Translations under genes and position numbers: made by a program
Shown here: positions 9,086-16,551 of the stretch, one piece after another
How positions within the stretch are numbered: position 1 is the stretch's first letter
Layout: each line of letters opens with the position of its first letter
Source of the DNA: Paenibacillus alvei
GTDB lineage: Bacteria > Bacillota > Bacilli > Paenibacillales > NBRC-103111
Assembly: GCA_945881905.1 (NCBI GenBank)
Contig: CAMCVV010000015.1
Coordinates: 1 to 46,098, forward strand
DNA: 46,098 nucleotides
Direction of reading: 5' to 3'
The notes under the pieces: model-generated
Told to the model about the DNA's origin: nothing
The model's database searches: none
Seen by the model: only the letters and a program-made list of their open reading frames with translations

Positions 9086-9910
9086 ATGAGTAAATACTTG
9101 GGTAAAGTTTCGTTGAATCTTTCACTATTTTTCGTAGCATTCACATGCATTATTCCTTTTTGGTGGGTATTTGTAATGTCTACGTTGCCTGCGAATTTGC
9201 GTATCACATCAGCACCTATGATTCCTAAAGGGCATTTCTTCACTAATTTACAAACGCTATTGACTACGATTGATTTAGGTCAAAGCTTCATGAATAGTTT
9301 GTATATTGCTTCACTCACTACATTCTTAAGTTTATTTTTCTCAGCACTAGCATCTATGGCTTATGCGAAATATCAATTCAAATGGAAGCAACCATTGTTT
9401 ATGTTCACATTACTAACGATGTTTATGCCATCTCAATTAGCATGGATTGGTCAAATCAAGCAATTTCAATCATGGGGAATGTTGGATACGTTTTGGCCTT
9501 TCATATTAGGATCGTTTGGAGCAGCATTCTCTATTATTGTCATTACCGGATTCATTGATCGAGGAATACCTGATAGTTTGCTAGATTCCGCTAGAATTGA
9601 TGGTGCAAAAGAATTATATATTTTCTTTGGCATCGTGTTGCCTTTAATCCGACCTGTTTTAGCATCGCTAGGAATTATTACCTTTATCGGTTCTTGGAAC
9701 AACTATTCAGGTGCATTAGTTATTCTATTTTCACCTGAAAAATACACATTACCTCTTTCGCTAAGTTTATTAGATCAAGGTGTATTATGGAGCAATACTT
9801 CCGCGCAAGCTGTAGGAATATTAATTTCTTTGTTACCGATTATGACGGTTTACTTTATCGCTTCCAAACAATTTATCGAAGCGTTAACTGCAGGTGCAGT
9901 CAAGGAGTAA
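9086..9910 (+). CDS. ABC sugar transporter permease (MalG/UgpE type)
   Basis: This is the second membrane subunit of the sugar importer, about 274 residues with six membrane segments. The EAA loop reads DSARIDGAKELYIFFGIVLP, and the C-terminus (FIEALTAGAVKE) is the usual end of MalG-type subunits. Three in-frame starts (GTG 9080, ATG 9083, ATG 9086) follow each other. GGGGTG at 9075-9080 best supports 9083 or 9086. It begins about a dozen bases after the first permease stops, so the two are co-translated and form a heterodimer. Substrate is not readable, but the neighbours point to manno- or galacto-oligosaccharides. Confidence 0.93.
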   Translation: MSKYLGKVSLNLSLFFVAFTCIIPFWWVFVMSTLPANLRITSAPMIPKGHFFTNLQTLLTTIDLGQSFMNSLYIASLTTFLSLFFSALASMAYAKYQFKWKQPLFMFTLLTMFMPSQLAWIGQIKQFQSWGMLDTFWPFILGSFGAAFSIIVITGFIDRGIPDSLLDSARIDGAKELYIFFGIVLPLIRPVLASLGIITFIGSWNNYSGALVILFSPEKYTLPLSLSLLDQGVLWSNTSAQAVGILISLLPIMTVYFIASKQFIEALTAGAVKE

Positions 9911-10071
9911 AGATTCGTTATATCAATCTTGAAAGGTGGTGGTATTAGAAAAAGCTGAACACCGTTGATCTCTCGCGAGCATCCGTTCATCTAGATCGAT
10001 CAAAGCATGTAACAGTTTTGATTTCAGTGTAGATGAAATTTGCTAAATACAAGTATGTAGGAGGAATAGAA

Positions 10072-11700
10072 ATGAAAAAGAGTTTAATGATTTTACTGGT
10101 TTTTGTATTAGCATTCACGGTACTCATTTCCGCATGTAGTAACAGCGTCAAAGAAGAAGAAACGAATGCTGAAGTAACTAAAGCGAACGAAACTGCAAGT
10201 GCAGCACAAGCTGATGCAGATGCAGCCAACAAAGCTGCTGAACAAGCAGAAGCGGACAAAGCAGCAGCGGACTTAGCTGTTGAAAAAGCAACAGCAGACA
10301 AAGTAGCAGCAGAAACAGCTTTAGCTGCAGCTAAAACTGATTCGGAAAAGTTATTAGCAGAAAAAGCTTTAGCAGAAGCAGCAGCAATTGAAACAGCTAA
10401 AGCAGATGCTGCAGCCAAGGCCGCAGCCAATGCCGCAGCCAACGCAGCAGCTTCCGCAGCTGCCGCAGCTGCAAAAGCAGCAGCAGAAGTAAAAGGTAAG
10501 TTGGTTGTGTGGACATGGGATGGACACATGACAAAAGATGCTGAAAACTTCAAGAAACAATTTCCTAATGTTGAGTTAGATCTTCAAGTTGTTCCTGGAT
10601 TTTTCACAAAAATCAAGCAAGCGCTCACAACTGGTGTTGGACTCCCAGACGTAATTATGGTAGAGAACGGTCAGTATGGTGAATTTGCACAAAACAGCAA
10701 ATTTGTAAACTTATTAGAAGCTCCATACAATGCTGGTGAATTGAAGAGCCAATTCCTAACGTTCTGGTATAATAATGGATTATCATTGAGTGGCGAAGAA
10801 CTTCGCATATTCCCTCGTGCTCCAGGTATGGGTGCAGCCTTCTACCGTCGTGATGTAGCGAAGAAAGCATTTGGCACAGACGATCCTGCTGCTTTGGAGA
10901 AATTGTTGCCAAATCTAAATGCGATTATCGCAAATGCGAAATCATTCAAAGAAAAAGTAGGTCCGAATTCCTCAATTATGTCAGGTGCGGACACGTTGTT
11001 CAATCTAGCACTGAAACAACAAGGAAAAGCATTGTACGATGTGAAAACGAATTCGTTTGATGCGAATCGTTTGAAAGAACCTTTTAATTTAGCAGCACGA
11101 GGAATTGCAGCAGGAATCAAGCCTACTTCTGCAGCATTCTGGGATGATATGAAAGCTGGCAACTGGTTGTTCCATCCAGATGGTAGCTGGGGTGAAGCGT
11201 ATACAATTAAAGCTGGTTTAGGTACTGATGAAAAAACAGGCAAACCTAACCAAAACGGATTATGGGGAGTTATGTCTACACCGGGTGGAAACGTGAATAA
11301 CGGCGGTAATGGACTAGCGATCTTAAGTACTTCTAAGAACAAAACAGCTGCTTGGGCATTTGTGAAATCACTTGCTTTAGATGTGGATGTTGCAGTTAAT
11401 TACATGAGAGAAGTTGCTGTATATCCTGCATTGATTGCAGCTCAGAAGTCCGACTACTTCAATGAACCGGTTGAATTCTTCGCTGGTCAAAAAGCTCGAT
11501 TGAAATATGGTGAATTGGCAAAAAATACAATTCAAATCCCTGTAACACCATATGATTCAGCGATCCAAGGCATCATCAATAAATATATCGGTACTGTACT
11601 TGAAGGCAAGATGACAGCAGATATAGCGATCCAAACCATTGCTGACGAAGTCAGAAAAGAAGTTGGCATCGACGCTTTGCCAGCTGCAGTAAAAAAATAG
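10072..11700 (+). CDS. ABC sugar-binding lipoprotein with a long alanine-rich stalk
   Basis: This extracellular solute-binding protein has 542 residues from the ATG at 10072, which has an ideal ribosome site (TAGGAGGAATAGAA); an upstream ATG at 10033 has none. A lipoprotein signal (basic start, hydrophobic core, LISAC) places the lipid-modified cysteine at residue 22. Residues about 33-139 are extraordinarily rich in Ala with Lys, Glu, Asp and Gln and without Pro or Gly, predicting one long helix. The binding domain of the carbohydrate family 1 type starts near residue 143 (KLVVWTWDGH) and runs to the end. A normal family member would be about 430 residues, so the stalk is the excess. It lies downstream of the two permeases and is followed by a strong terminator, closing the operon. 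Confidence 0.93.
   Translation: MKKSLMILLVFVLAFTVLISACSNSVKEEETNAEVTKANETASAAQADADAANKAAEQAEADKAAADLAVEKATADKVAAETALAAAKTDSEKLLAEKALAEAAAIETAKADAAAKAAANAAANAAASAAAAAAKAAAEVKGKLVVWTWDGHMTKDAENFKKQFPNVELDLQVVPGFFTKIKQALTTGVGLPDVIMVENGQYGEFAQNSKFVNLLEAPYNAGELKSQFLTFWYNNGLSLSGEELRIFPRAPGMGAAFYRRDVAKKAFGTDDPAALEKLLPNLNAIIANAKSFKEKVGPNSSIMSGADTLFNLALKQQGKALYDVKTNSFDANRLKEPFNLAARGIAAGIKPTSAAFWDDMKAGNWLFHPDGSWGEAYTIKAGLGTDEKTGKPNQNGLWGVMSTPGGNVNNGGNGLAILSTSKNKTAAWAFVKSLALDVDVAVNYMREVAVYPALIAAQKSDYFNEPVEFFAGQKARLKYGELAKNTIQIPVTPYDSAIQGIINKYIGTVLEGKMTADIAIQTIADEVRKEVGIDALPAAVKK
10168..10488 (+). other. Alanine-rich helical stalk segment within the binding lipoprotein
   Basis: These bases encode residues about 33-139 of the binding protein, with GCA/GCT-rich codons. 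The first two-thirds mixes Ala with regularly spaced Lys, Glu and Asp; the last third is almost pure Ala with Lys and Asn. The pattern fits a rigid charged helix or coiled coil that would hold the binding domain away from the membrane, perhaps across the wall (inference). Confidence 0.75.
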
Positions 11701-11734
11701 GATTTAACTTGACATAATTACATATGTCACTCAA

Positions 11735-11769
11735 AAACCCCATCCGACTAGTCTAGTCGGATGGGGTTT
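11735..11769 (+). terminator. Rho-independent terminator after the ABC import operon
   Basis: Two exact 16-base arms (AAACCCCATCCGACTA and its complement) around a 3-base loop, ending in TTTATTTAT, lie 35 bases after the binding-protein stop. The A-run before the left arm means it may also work on the minus strand. Confidence 0.9.
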
Positions 11770-11797
11770 ATTTATAGAAATATATAGATCAAGTCAG

Positions 11798-11932
11798 TTA
11801 CGCAAGTCCTAGTTCATGCACCATATCCAATAGTGCGATGCGAGCGGTCCGCCCATCAGTGAATCCCCATTTAACCAATCAATCATAACGAGAACGATAG
11901 CCAGTCGTGAGCCATATCCCAACCTCTTTCTT
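11798..11932 (-). pseudogene. Short coding relic, C-terminal end of an unidentified gene
   Basis: On the minus strand one frame reads like protein up to a TAA at 11798. The last 26 codons end in WGFTDGRTARIALLDMVHEL and four more residues. An in-frame TGA about 80 bases upstream separates this from a further 17 protein-like codons (EVGIWLTTGYRSRYD). No start or ribosome site is visible. I do not recognise the family. It is most likely the degraded tail of a lost gene; chance coding is possible. The rest of the gap up to 12136 holds only the regulatory region of the next operon. Confidence 0.35.
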
Positions 11933-11960
11933 TATGTATGTATTAATTTCATTAAACGTC

Positions 11961-12010
11961 AATTCATCTTATAATTCAAAGTTTATTAATATATTCATAT
12001 GATGTATAAT
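11961..12010 (+). promoter_or_regulatory. Probable promoter and operator-like sites for the SDR-mutarotase-dehydratase operon
   Basis: AATTCATCTTATAATTC (11961-11977) and ATTCATATGATGTATAAT (11993-12010) both contain degenerate copies of the island's ATTCAT/ATGATG motif and each covers a TATAAT. No good -35 pairs with either at 17 bases, so activation or a degenerate -35 is possible. The promoter call is weak. Confidence 0.35.
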
Positions 12011-12136
12011 GACATGAAGAAATGTTATTTATGGATATTCTTTGGGTTATATATTCGAAGATTGCAACCATGCGAATTGGTTATATCGGGCTATGCGCTT
12101 CCTTCAATTCAATATGATAAACAAAGGATGATGTAA

Positions 12137-12916
12137 TTGATAAATGAATTTAAGGATAAAGTTGTCGTTGTCACTGGAGCAGCGAGTGGAATAGGTAAAA
12201 CCGTTGTAGCTGAGTTAATAAAGAGAGAAGCCAAAATCATAGCTGTGGACTTGAACGAGGAACAGATGAAGCAATCCTTACAACATGTAGAAACTAATCG
12301 CTATCGAATGGTTCAAGCAGATATTTGCAACGAGGTGGATCGACAAAACATTCTACACGAGGCATGTGAATTTGGAGAAGTAAATTACTTGGTAAATGCA
12401 GCAGGTATTACCGGAATGAAGAATATCTTTCAAGTCACTGAGGGAAATTGGGATCGTATTCAGAACGTTAATGCGAAAGCTTGTTTCTTCATGTGTCAGC
12501 TATTTGGCGCATACTGGCTTGAGCAAGGGATTCAAGGATCTATCGTCAATTTCGCTTCTTCTGCTGGGAAAACATCAGCTACTGCTGAGAATGCAGCGTA
12601 TAGTGCGAGTAAAGCAAGTGTGATTTCCATCACCAAAACTTTCGCCTATGTATTAGCTTCATCGGGAAGTCGAGTTAATTGTGTTTGCCCAGGCATTATT
12701 TTGACACCGATGGCAGATACAGTGTTACAACAGCTTTCACAAGAACGCGGTATCAGTCAAGACGAAATTGCGCGAAGTCGATTGAAGACAGTTCCGATGG
12801 GACGAGAAGGTACCTCTGAGGAAGTCTCGAGTGTGGTACTGTTTTTACTTTCCGATGCTGCTTCTTATATGACAGGTCAAGCGATTAATATAACAGGTGG
12901 ACTTGTGATGAACTAG
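12137..12916 (+). CDS. SDR-family dehydrogenase, probable sugar dehydrogenase
   Basis: This 259-residue classical short-chain dehydrogenase has the cofactor motif TGAASGIGK (about 14-22), an Asp after beta-2 (AVDLNE) favouring NAD, NAAG near residue 90, the catalytic Ser in NFASSAG and the Tyr-Lys pair in YSASKAS (about 155-161). The end (GQAINITGGLVMN) is typical of the family. It starts at a TTG at 12137 preceded by AAAGGATGATG. The next genes encode a RhaM-type mutarotase and an enolase-superfamily dehydratase with short gaps. It therefore probably oxidises the C1 of an aldose to a lactone, or a later hydroxyl of the keto-deoxy acid. Sugar specificity is not readable. Confidence 0.9.
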   Translation: MINEFKDKVVVVTGAASGIGKTVVAELIKREAKIIAVDLNEEQMKQSLQHVETNRYRMVQADICNEVDRQNILHEACEFGEVNYLVNAAGITGMKNIFQVTEGNWDRIQNVNAKACFFMCQLFGAYWLEQGIQGSIVNFASSAGKTSATAENAAYSASKASVISITKTFAYVLASSGSRVNCVCPGIILTPMADTVLQQLSQERGISQDEIARSRLKTVPMGREGTSEEVSSVVLFLLSDAASYMTGQAINITGGLVMN

Positions 12917-12941
12917 GTTGTTATATGAAAGGGGTACATAC

Positions 12942-13259
12942 ATGGATTGCCAAGCTTTCTTCATGAAAGTTCAACAAGGGAAATATCAAGAGTACAAGGA
13001 CGCACATGATCAATTGTGGCCAGAGATGGATCGACAACTACTAGAAAACAAAATTGACATAGCCATTTATTATGATGAACCATTCTTATTTGTTTACCTT
13101 AGAGCACCTTCAGCACAAACATGGATCAAACATGGTTCTTCGGAAGTAACTCATCGATGGAATCAGTATATGGCAAATTTATTGGAATGTAACGTAGATG
13201 GCACGATTAAAATGTATCCCTTAGAAGAAGTGTTTACGCGAGGGATTTTCCAAAAATAA
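12942..13259 (+). CDS. L-rhamnose/L-fucose mutarotase family protein
   Basis: This 105-residue protein starts at the ATG at 12942, where AAAGGGG gives a good ribosome site. An in-frame upstream TTG at 12918 would add eight residues and lacks one. The sequence matches the small dimeric alpha/beta-barrel mutarotase family: MKVQQGKYQEYKDAHDQLWP near the start, an acid-rich middle with IAIYYDEPFLFVYLRA, and a C-terminal helix. The His in AHDQLWP and the Tyr pair are the usual active-site positions. Such enzymes interconvert alpha and beta anomers so that a beta-specific dehydrogenase or isomerase can act. Position between a dehydrogenase and a dehydratase supports a deoxyhexose-type oxidative pathway, although some members act on other sugars. 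Confidence 0.85.
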   Translation: MDCQAFFMKVQQGKYQEYKDAHDQLWPEMDRQLLENKIDIAIYYDEPFLFVYLRAPSAQTWIKHGSSEVTHRWNQYMANLLECNVDGTIKMYPLEEVFTRGIFQK

Positions 13260-13302
13260 ATCTAAATTTAATGGATTCCATAATTGCTAGAGGAGTGTAA
13301 CG

Positions 13303-14454
13303 ATGAAGATTACTGATGTGAAAACATATATCGTAGGGAATAATTGGAAGAATTGGTTATTCGTCAAAGTTGAAACCGATGAAGGAATTCACGGGATTGG
13401 GGAAGCGACATTGAATGGTTTCGCCAAAACCACCGAAGCGGCCATTCATGAGTTAAAGAAGTTTATTATTGGTAAAGATCCCTTTGATGTGGAACATCAT
13501 ACGCTACGGCTGTTTCGTGAAGTGTATTCTGATGGAGGACAGATTCAAGGCGCAGCATTAGCGGGTATGGAATATGCGTGCTGGGATATTATGGGTAAAT
13601 CAGTAGGACAACCTGTCTATAAATTAATCGGTGGAAAGTGCCACCCCAAACTTCGGGTATATGCGAATGGTTGGTATCGTGGTGATAGATCACCGGAGCT
13701 ATTCTATGAGAAAGCGAAACAAGTGGTACATAAAGGCTACACAGCTTTGAAATTCGATCCATTCGGCTCTGCATGGCGCACGATGAGCAATTATGAATTT
13801 GGTTTATCGATTGAATGCATCAAAGCAGTAAGGGAAGCGGTTGGTCCTGAAGTCGATATCTTGGTGGAAGGTCATAATCGATTTAGTGTGCATGTCGCTA
13901 TACAACTCGCACATGCTATGGCTGATTATAAACCAACTTGGTTTGAAGCACCTGTGCCTCCACAAAACATCGCTTCCATGGTCGAAGTAGCTCGTCGGAG
14001 TCCTGTACCGATTGCATGTGGCGAGGATTATTATTGTCGCGAACAGTTTGCAGAGTTGCTTAAACATGATGTCGTGCATATTATTCAGCTCGAACCTCAA
14101 TATTTAGGCATTACAACTGCAAAGCAAGTATGTGCGATGACCCATAGCCATCATGGAGTGACAGCTCCTCATAGTGCACAAGGACCTTTGTGTTCTATCG
14201 CTGCAGCACACTTAAATACGGCAACACCGAATTTCTTTATTCATGAAATTTTTGATGATTTTAATGATGATTGGACTAAGCAAATTCTAACACATTCGAT
14301 TGAAGTCAAAGATGGGTATATTACCGTTGAAGATCGTCCGGGTTGGGGTACTGATTTGAACTTGGATATGATTTCACAGCATCCGTATAATCCCAACAAC
14401 TACATTCCACTGTTCACAGATGGCTGGGAAAAGCGAGAACAAGTGAAAGATTGA
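13303..14454 (+). CDS. Enolase-superfamily dehydratase (mandelate racemase subgroup)
   Basis: This 383-residue enolase-superfamily protein has the MR capping domain (1-115) followed by the barrel. Visible functional positions are Lys150 and Asp152 in KFDPFG, Glu189 and His191 in VEGHNRF, Glu215 in FEAP, Glu241 in CGED and His290 in APHSAQGP. The usual Asp partner of the catalytic His at the sixth strand (PDxxxxGG in the paralogue at 3220-4383) is here LEPQYLG, with Glu264 at the matching place. The family dehydrates aldonates such as gluconate, galactonate or fuconate. It ends the three-gene SDR-mutarotase-dehydratase operon. The ATG at 13303 has an AGAGGAG ribosome site. It shares only moderate similarity with the paralogue, so a different sugar acid is likely. 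Confidence 0.87.
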   Translation: MKITDVKTYIVGNNWKNWLFVKVETDEGIHGIGEATLNGFAKTTEAAIHELKKFIIGKDPFDVEHHTLRLFREVYSDGGQIQGAALAGMEYACWDIMGKSVGQPVYKLIGGKCHPKLRVYANGWYRGDRSPELFYEKAKQVVHKGYTALKFDPFGSAWRTMSNYEFGLSIECIKAVREAVGPEVDILVEGHNRFSVHVAIQLAHAMADYKPTWFEAPVPPQNIASMVEVARRSPVPIACGEDYYCREQFAELLKHDVVHIIQLEPQYLGITTAKQVCAMTHSHHGVTAPHSAQGPLCSIAAAHLNTATPNFFIHEIFDDFNDDWTKQILTHSIEVKDGYITVEDRPGWGTDLNLDMISQHPYNPNNYIPLFTDGWEKREQVKD

Positions 14455-14465
14455 ATTCCTGCGAA

Positions 14466-14604
14466 ATCATGGAGAGCATTCGATATATTCGGGAATGAGT
14501 TGTTTGATGTGATCTCGAAGGGGTGAACACAACAAACAAACCCATGGAAGCGATAGTCGTTTTACCAGTCCATGACGTCTATGTTGCAATGCTCACTCCA
14601 TGAT
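14466..14604. repeat. Distant inverted repeat between convergent genes
   Basis: ATCATGGAGAGCATT (14466-14480) is matched, with a two-base difference, by AATGCTCACTCCATGAT (14588-14604) in inverted orientation. Inside lie complementary GTTGTTTG and CAAACAAAC tracts. The arms could close a long stem in RNA between the convergent dehydratase and lactonase genes. No T-tract follows, so it is not a standard terminator. Confidence 0.4.
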
Positions 14605-14627
14605 CATATATATCCTACAAATTCACA

Positions 14628-15512
14628 TTATCCTGCAAATGTATGTAGAACTGAACCTGCCACATCTAGCTCAACAACGAATACCGAACCAGCGTGAGGT
14701 TGTTTAGCAAGATGGTTCGAGTCAATTCCTAGACTTGCAGTAGTGATGTACAATTGGTTCATTTTGTGTCCACCGAACACACAAGAAGTGACATTTTCAG
14801 CAGGAACTGAAACAGCTCCTAACTTCTTACCTGTTTGAGGGTTCCATCTGGAGACCTGCCAACCTCCCCAATGAGCAATCCAAAGCATCCCTTCTTGGTC
14901 TATCGTCATACCATCAGGAAGCCCTTCTTTTGAATCGAAGGTGATCACTGTACGTGGATTTGTGATCGTACCTGTCACGAGATCATAATCAAATGCTTGA
15001 ACTGAAGATAATGCCGAATCGATGAAGTACAACGTATCTGCTTTTGAATTCCAACAAAGACCATTTGAAATTCCCACTTGATCCAAATGTCTAACCACAT
15101 GATGATTCTTGTCGATGGAATACAAACTGCCCGACGTACCTGATCCATCTTTAGCCATGGATCCTGCCCAAAACCTCCCTGCAGGGTCACATTTTCCATC
15201 ATTGAATCGAATGGTAGGCATGTCTTGTTCAACTTCAGCCAAAGGTGTCACTTGATGAGTTGAGGAATCTATCCCTACAAATCCATCTTCAATAGCCGCA
15301 ATCATTCCACCTTGACTTCGAAATGAAAAAGCACCTACCATTTGATGTAATTCGATAGGTTTACCGAGTATGGCATCTGCAGATGCTTCACAACTATGTA
15401 TTTTCTTTTCTACGATATCCACCCAATAAAGACGATGATTAACATGATCCCACACAGGACCTTCACCCAGTGAACAATTTATCCTACAAAATAGCTCTGC
15501 ATTCTTGTTCAT
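14628..15512 (-). CDS. SMP-30/gluconolactonase family lactonase
   Basis: This 294-residue six-bladed beta-propeller belongs to the SMP-30/LRE family, which hydrolyses sugar lactones to free aldonic acids using one divalent metal. The metal ligands of the family are in place: Glu17 (CSLGEGPVWD), Asn104 (RFNDGKCDPAGRFWAGSM), Asn150 (ISNGLCWN) and Asp200 (LPDGMTID). No signal peptide is seen, so it is cytoplasmic. It supplies the step between the SDR dehydrogenase and the dehydratases of this island. It faces the dehydratase operon convergently and diverges from the PhyH gene. The ATG at 15512 has GAAGGGAG upstream. Confidence 0.92.
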   Translation of the reverse strand: MNKNAELFCRINCSLGEGPVWDHVNHRLYWVDIVEKKIHSCEASADAILGKPIELHQMVGAFSFRSQGGMIAAIEDGFVGIDSSTHQVTPLAEVEQDMPTIRFNDGKCDPAGRFWAGSMAKDGSGTSGSLYSIDKNHHVVRHLDQVGISNGLCWNSKADTLYFIDSALSSVQAFDYDLVTGTITNPRTVITFDSKEGLPDGMTIDQEGMLWIAHWGGWQVSRWNPQTGKKLGAVSVPAENVTSCVFGGHKMNQLYITTASLGIDSNHLAKQPHAGSVFVVELDVAGSVLHTFAG

Positions 15513-15570
15513 GATAACAACTCCCTTCGAAATACCCAGATATCTTTTTGATACTTAGTATACATTAATA

Positions 15571-15619
15571 TTGACAAAATTGATATGTTGAATTATGTTT
15601 AAGATAGTATTCATCATAT
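15571..15619 (+). promoter_or_regulatory. Promoter and operator-like site for the PhyH gene
   Basis: TTGACA (15571-15576) and TATGTT (15594-15599) are 17 bases apart. ATTCATCATAT (15609-15619) lies about 9 bases beyond the -10, the same core and position as at the GH42 promoter. This links the PhyH gene to the island's GntR regulon. Confidence 0.65.
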
Positions 15620-15644
15620 CAATAATGACCTTAGGGGGATTACC

Positions 15645-16448
15645 ATGTCTAGCTATACATTGACAGAAGAACAAAAACAGTTCTATAAGGTAAATGGTTA
15701 TATCATTGGCTTACAACCTATTTATACACATGTAGAAATGGAGCTGTTAAACAAAGAGCTTAAAGAACTTTCTACGTTTTTAGAACCACACGAAAAAATG
15801 TTGACGATTCGCGAATGGCATGTGACAAGCAAATGGCTTTATGATGTATGCACACATCCTCGTATTCTCGACTATGTAGAAGGTATTCTAGGACCGAATT
15901 TCTTTTTGTGGGGTTCACAATTTTTTACAAAAGCTCCTCATACCCAAGATACCGTTGCATGGCATCAAGATTCCTATTATTGGCCACTAGACCCACATAA
16001 TTCAGTTACTGTGTGGTTAGCTTTTTCTGATGTAGATGAAGAAAATGGCGCGATGCAAGTAATCCCCAAGAGTCATAAAGCTGGGCTGATCAAGCACAAC
16101 AGTGTGTCAGGCGACTCTGTGTTAACGCTAGAGCTAGAGCAAGGTTCATTCGACGAATTGAGTAAGCGATCTTTGGTCATCAAATCAGGCCATATGTCCA
16201 TGCATGATGACGCGATCGTTCATGGCTCACCAGCTAACAATTCTGATCGTTGGAGAATTGGATTAACGATGAGATATTCAGGAACCAATGTGAAGTGTGA
16301 TACCAGTAAAGCTCCTTCATTTAAATCCTATCTATGCCGCGGAGTCGATGAATATAACCATAATCCAATAGGTACCATTCCTACACAGAAATACGGACGA
16401 TTAGCACCTGACCAAATCATCACCAGCACTGCTGAACTAAAGAGTTAA
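15645..16448 (+). CDS. Phytanoyl-CoA dioxygenase (PhyH) family Fe(II)/2-oxoglutarate oxygenase
   Basis: This 267-residue protein has the double-stranded beta-helix fold of the PhyH family. The iron-binding facial triad is His107 and Asp109 (VAWHQDSYYW) and His193 (AIVHGSPAN). Arg204 (SDRWRIGLTMRY) is placed to bind the 2-oxoglutarate carboxylate. Such enzymes hydroxylate small molecules using O2. In Gram-positive sugar clusters their substrates are mostly unknown; a modified sugar, sugar acid or osmolyte is possible here. The ATG at 15645 has TTAGGGGGAT upstream. It is a single-gene unit with its own promoter and operator-like site, ending at a strong bidirectional terminator. Confidence 0.9.
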   Translation: MSSYTLTEEQKQFYKVNGYIIGLQPIYTHVEMELLNKELKELSTFLEPHEKMLTIREWHVTSKWLYDVCTHPRILDYVEGILGPNFFLWGSQFFTKAPHTQDTVAWHQDSYYWPLDPHNSVTVWLAFSDVDEENGAMQVIPKSHKAGLIKHNSVSGDSVLTLELEQGSFDELSKRSLVIKSGHMSMHDDAIVHGSPANNSDRWRIGLTMRYSGTNVKCDTSKAPSFKSYLCRGVDEYNHNPIGTIPTQKYGRLAPDQIITSTAELKS

Positions 16449-16490
16449 ACATATGTGAGGACTACATTAAATTCTATTGGGTAAAACGAT

Positions 16491-16537
16491 AAAGGGAAAT
16501 GATTTGATCCTAAGTCTAGGATCAATCATTTCCCTTT
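16491..16537. terminator. Bidirectional terminator between PhyH and the LtaS-like gene
   Basis: A 22-base arm starting AAAGGGAAATGATT pairs with a 21-base arm ending AATCATTTCCCTTT around AGTC, with a single bulged T. A-rich and T-rich flanks let it serve both convergent genes. Confidence 0.88.
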
Positions 16538-16551
16538 AAGGCATACAGCAG

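Noticed and set aside
10033-10071. Upstream ATG for the binding lipoprotein
   Set aside because: It would add residues before the lipoprotein signal and has no ribosome site. The ATG at 10072 has TAGGAGGAATAGAA.
9987-10553. Long minus-strand open frame rich in Ala and Ser opposite the binding protein
   Set aside because: It is the mirror of the GCA-rich stalk codons. It has no ribosome site and lies entirely under a well-supported lipoprotein gene.
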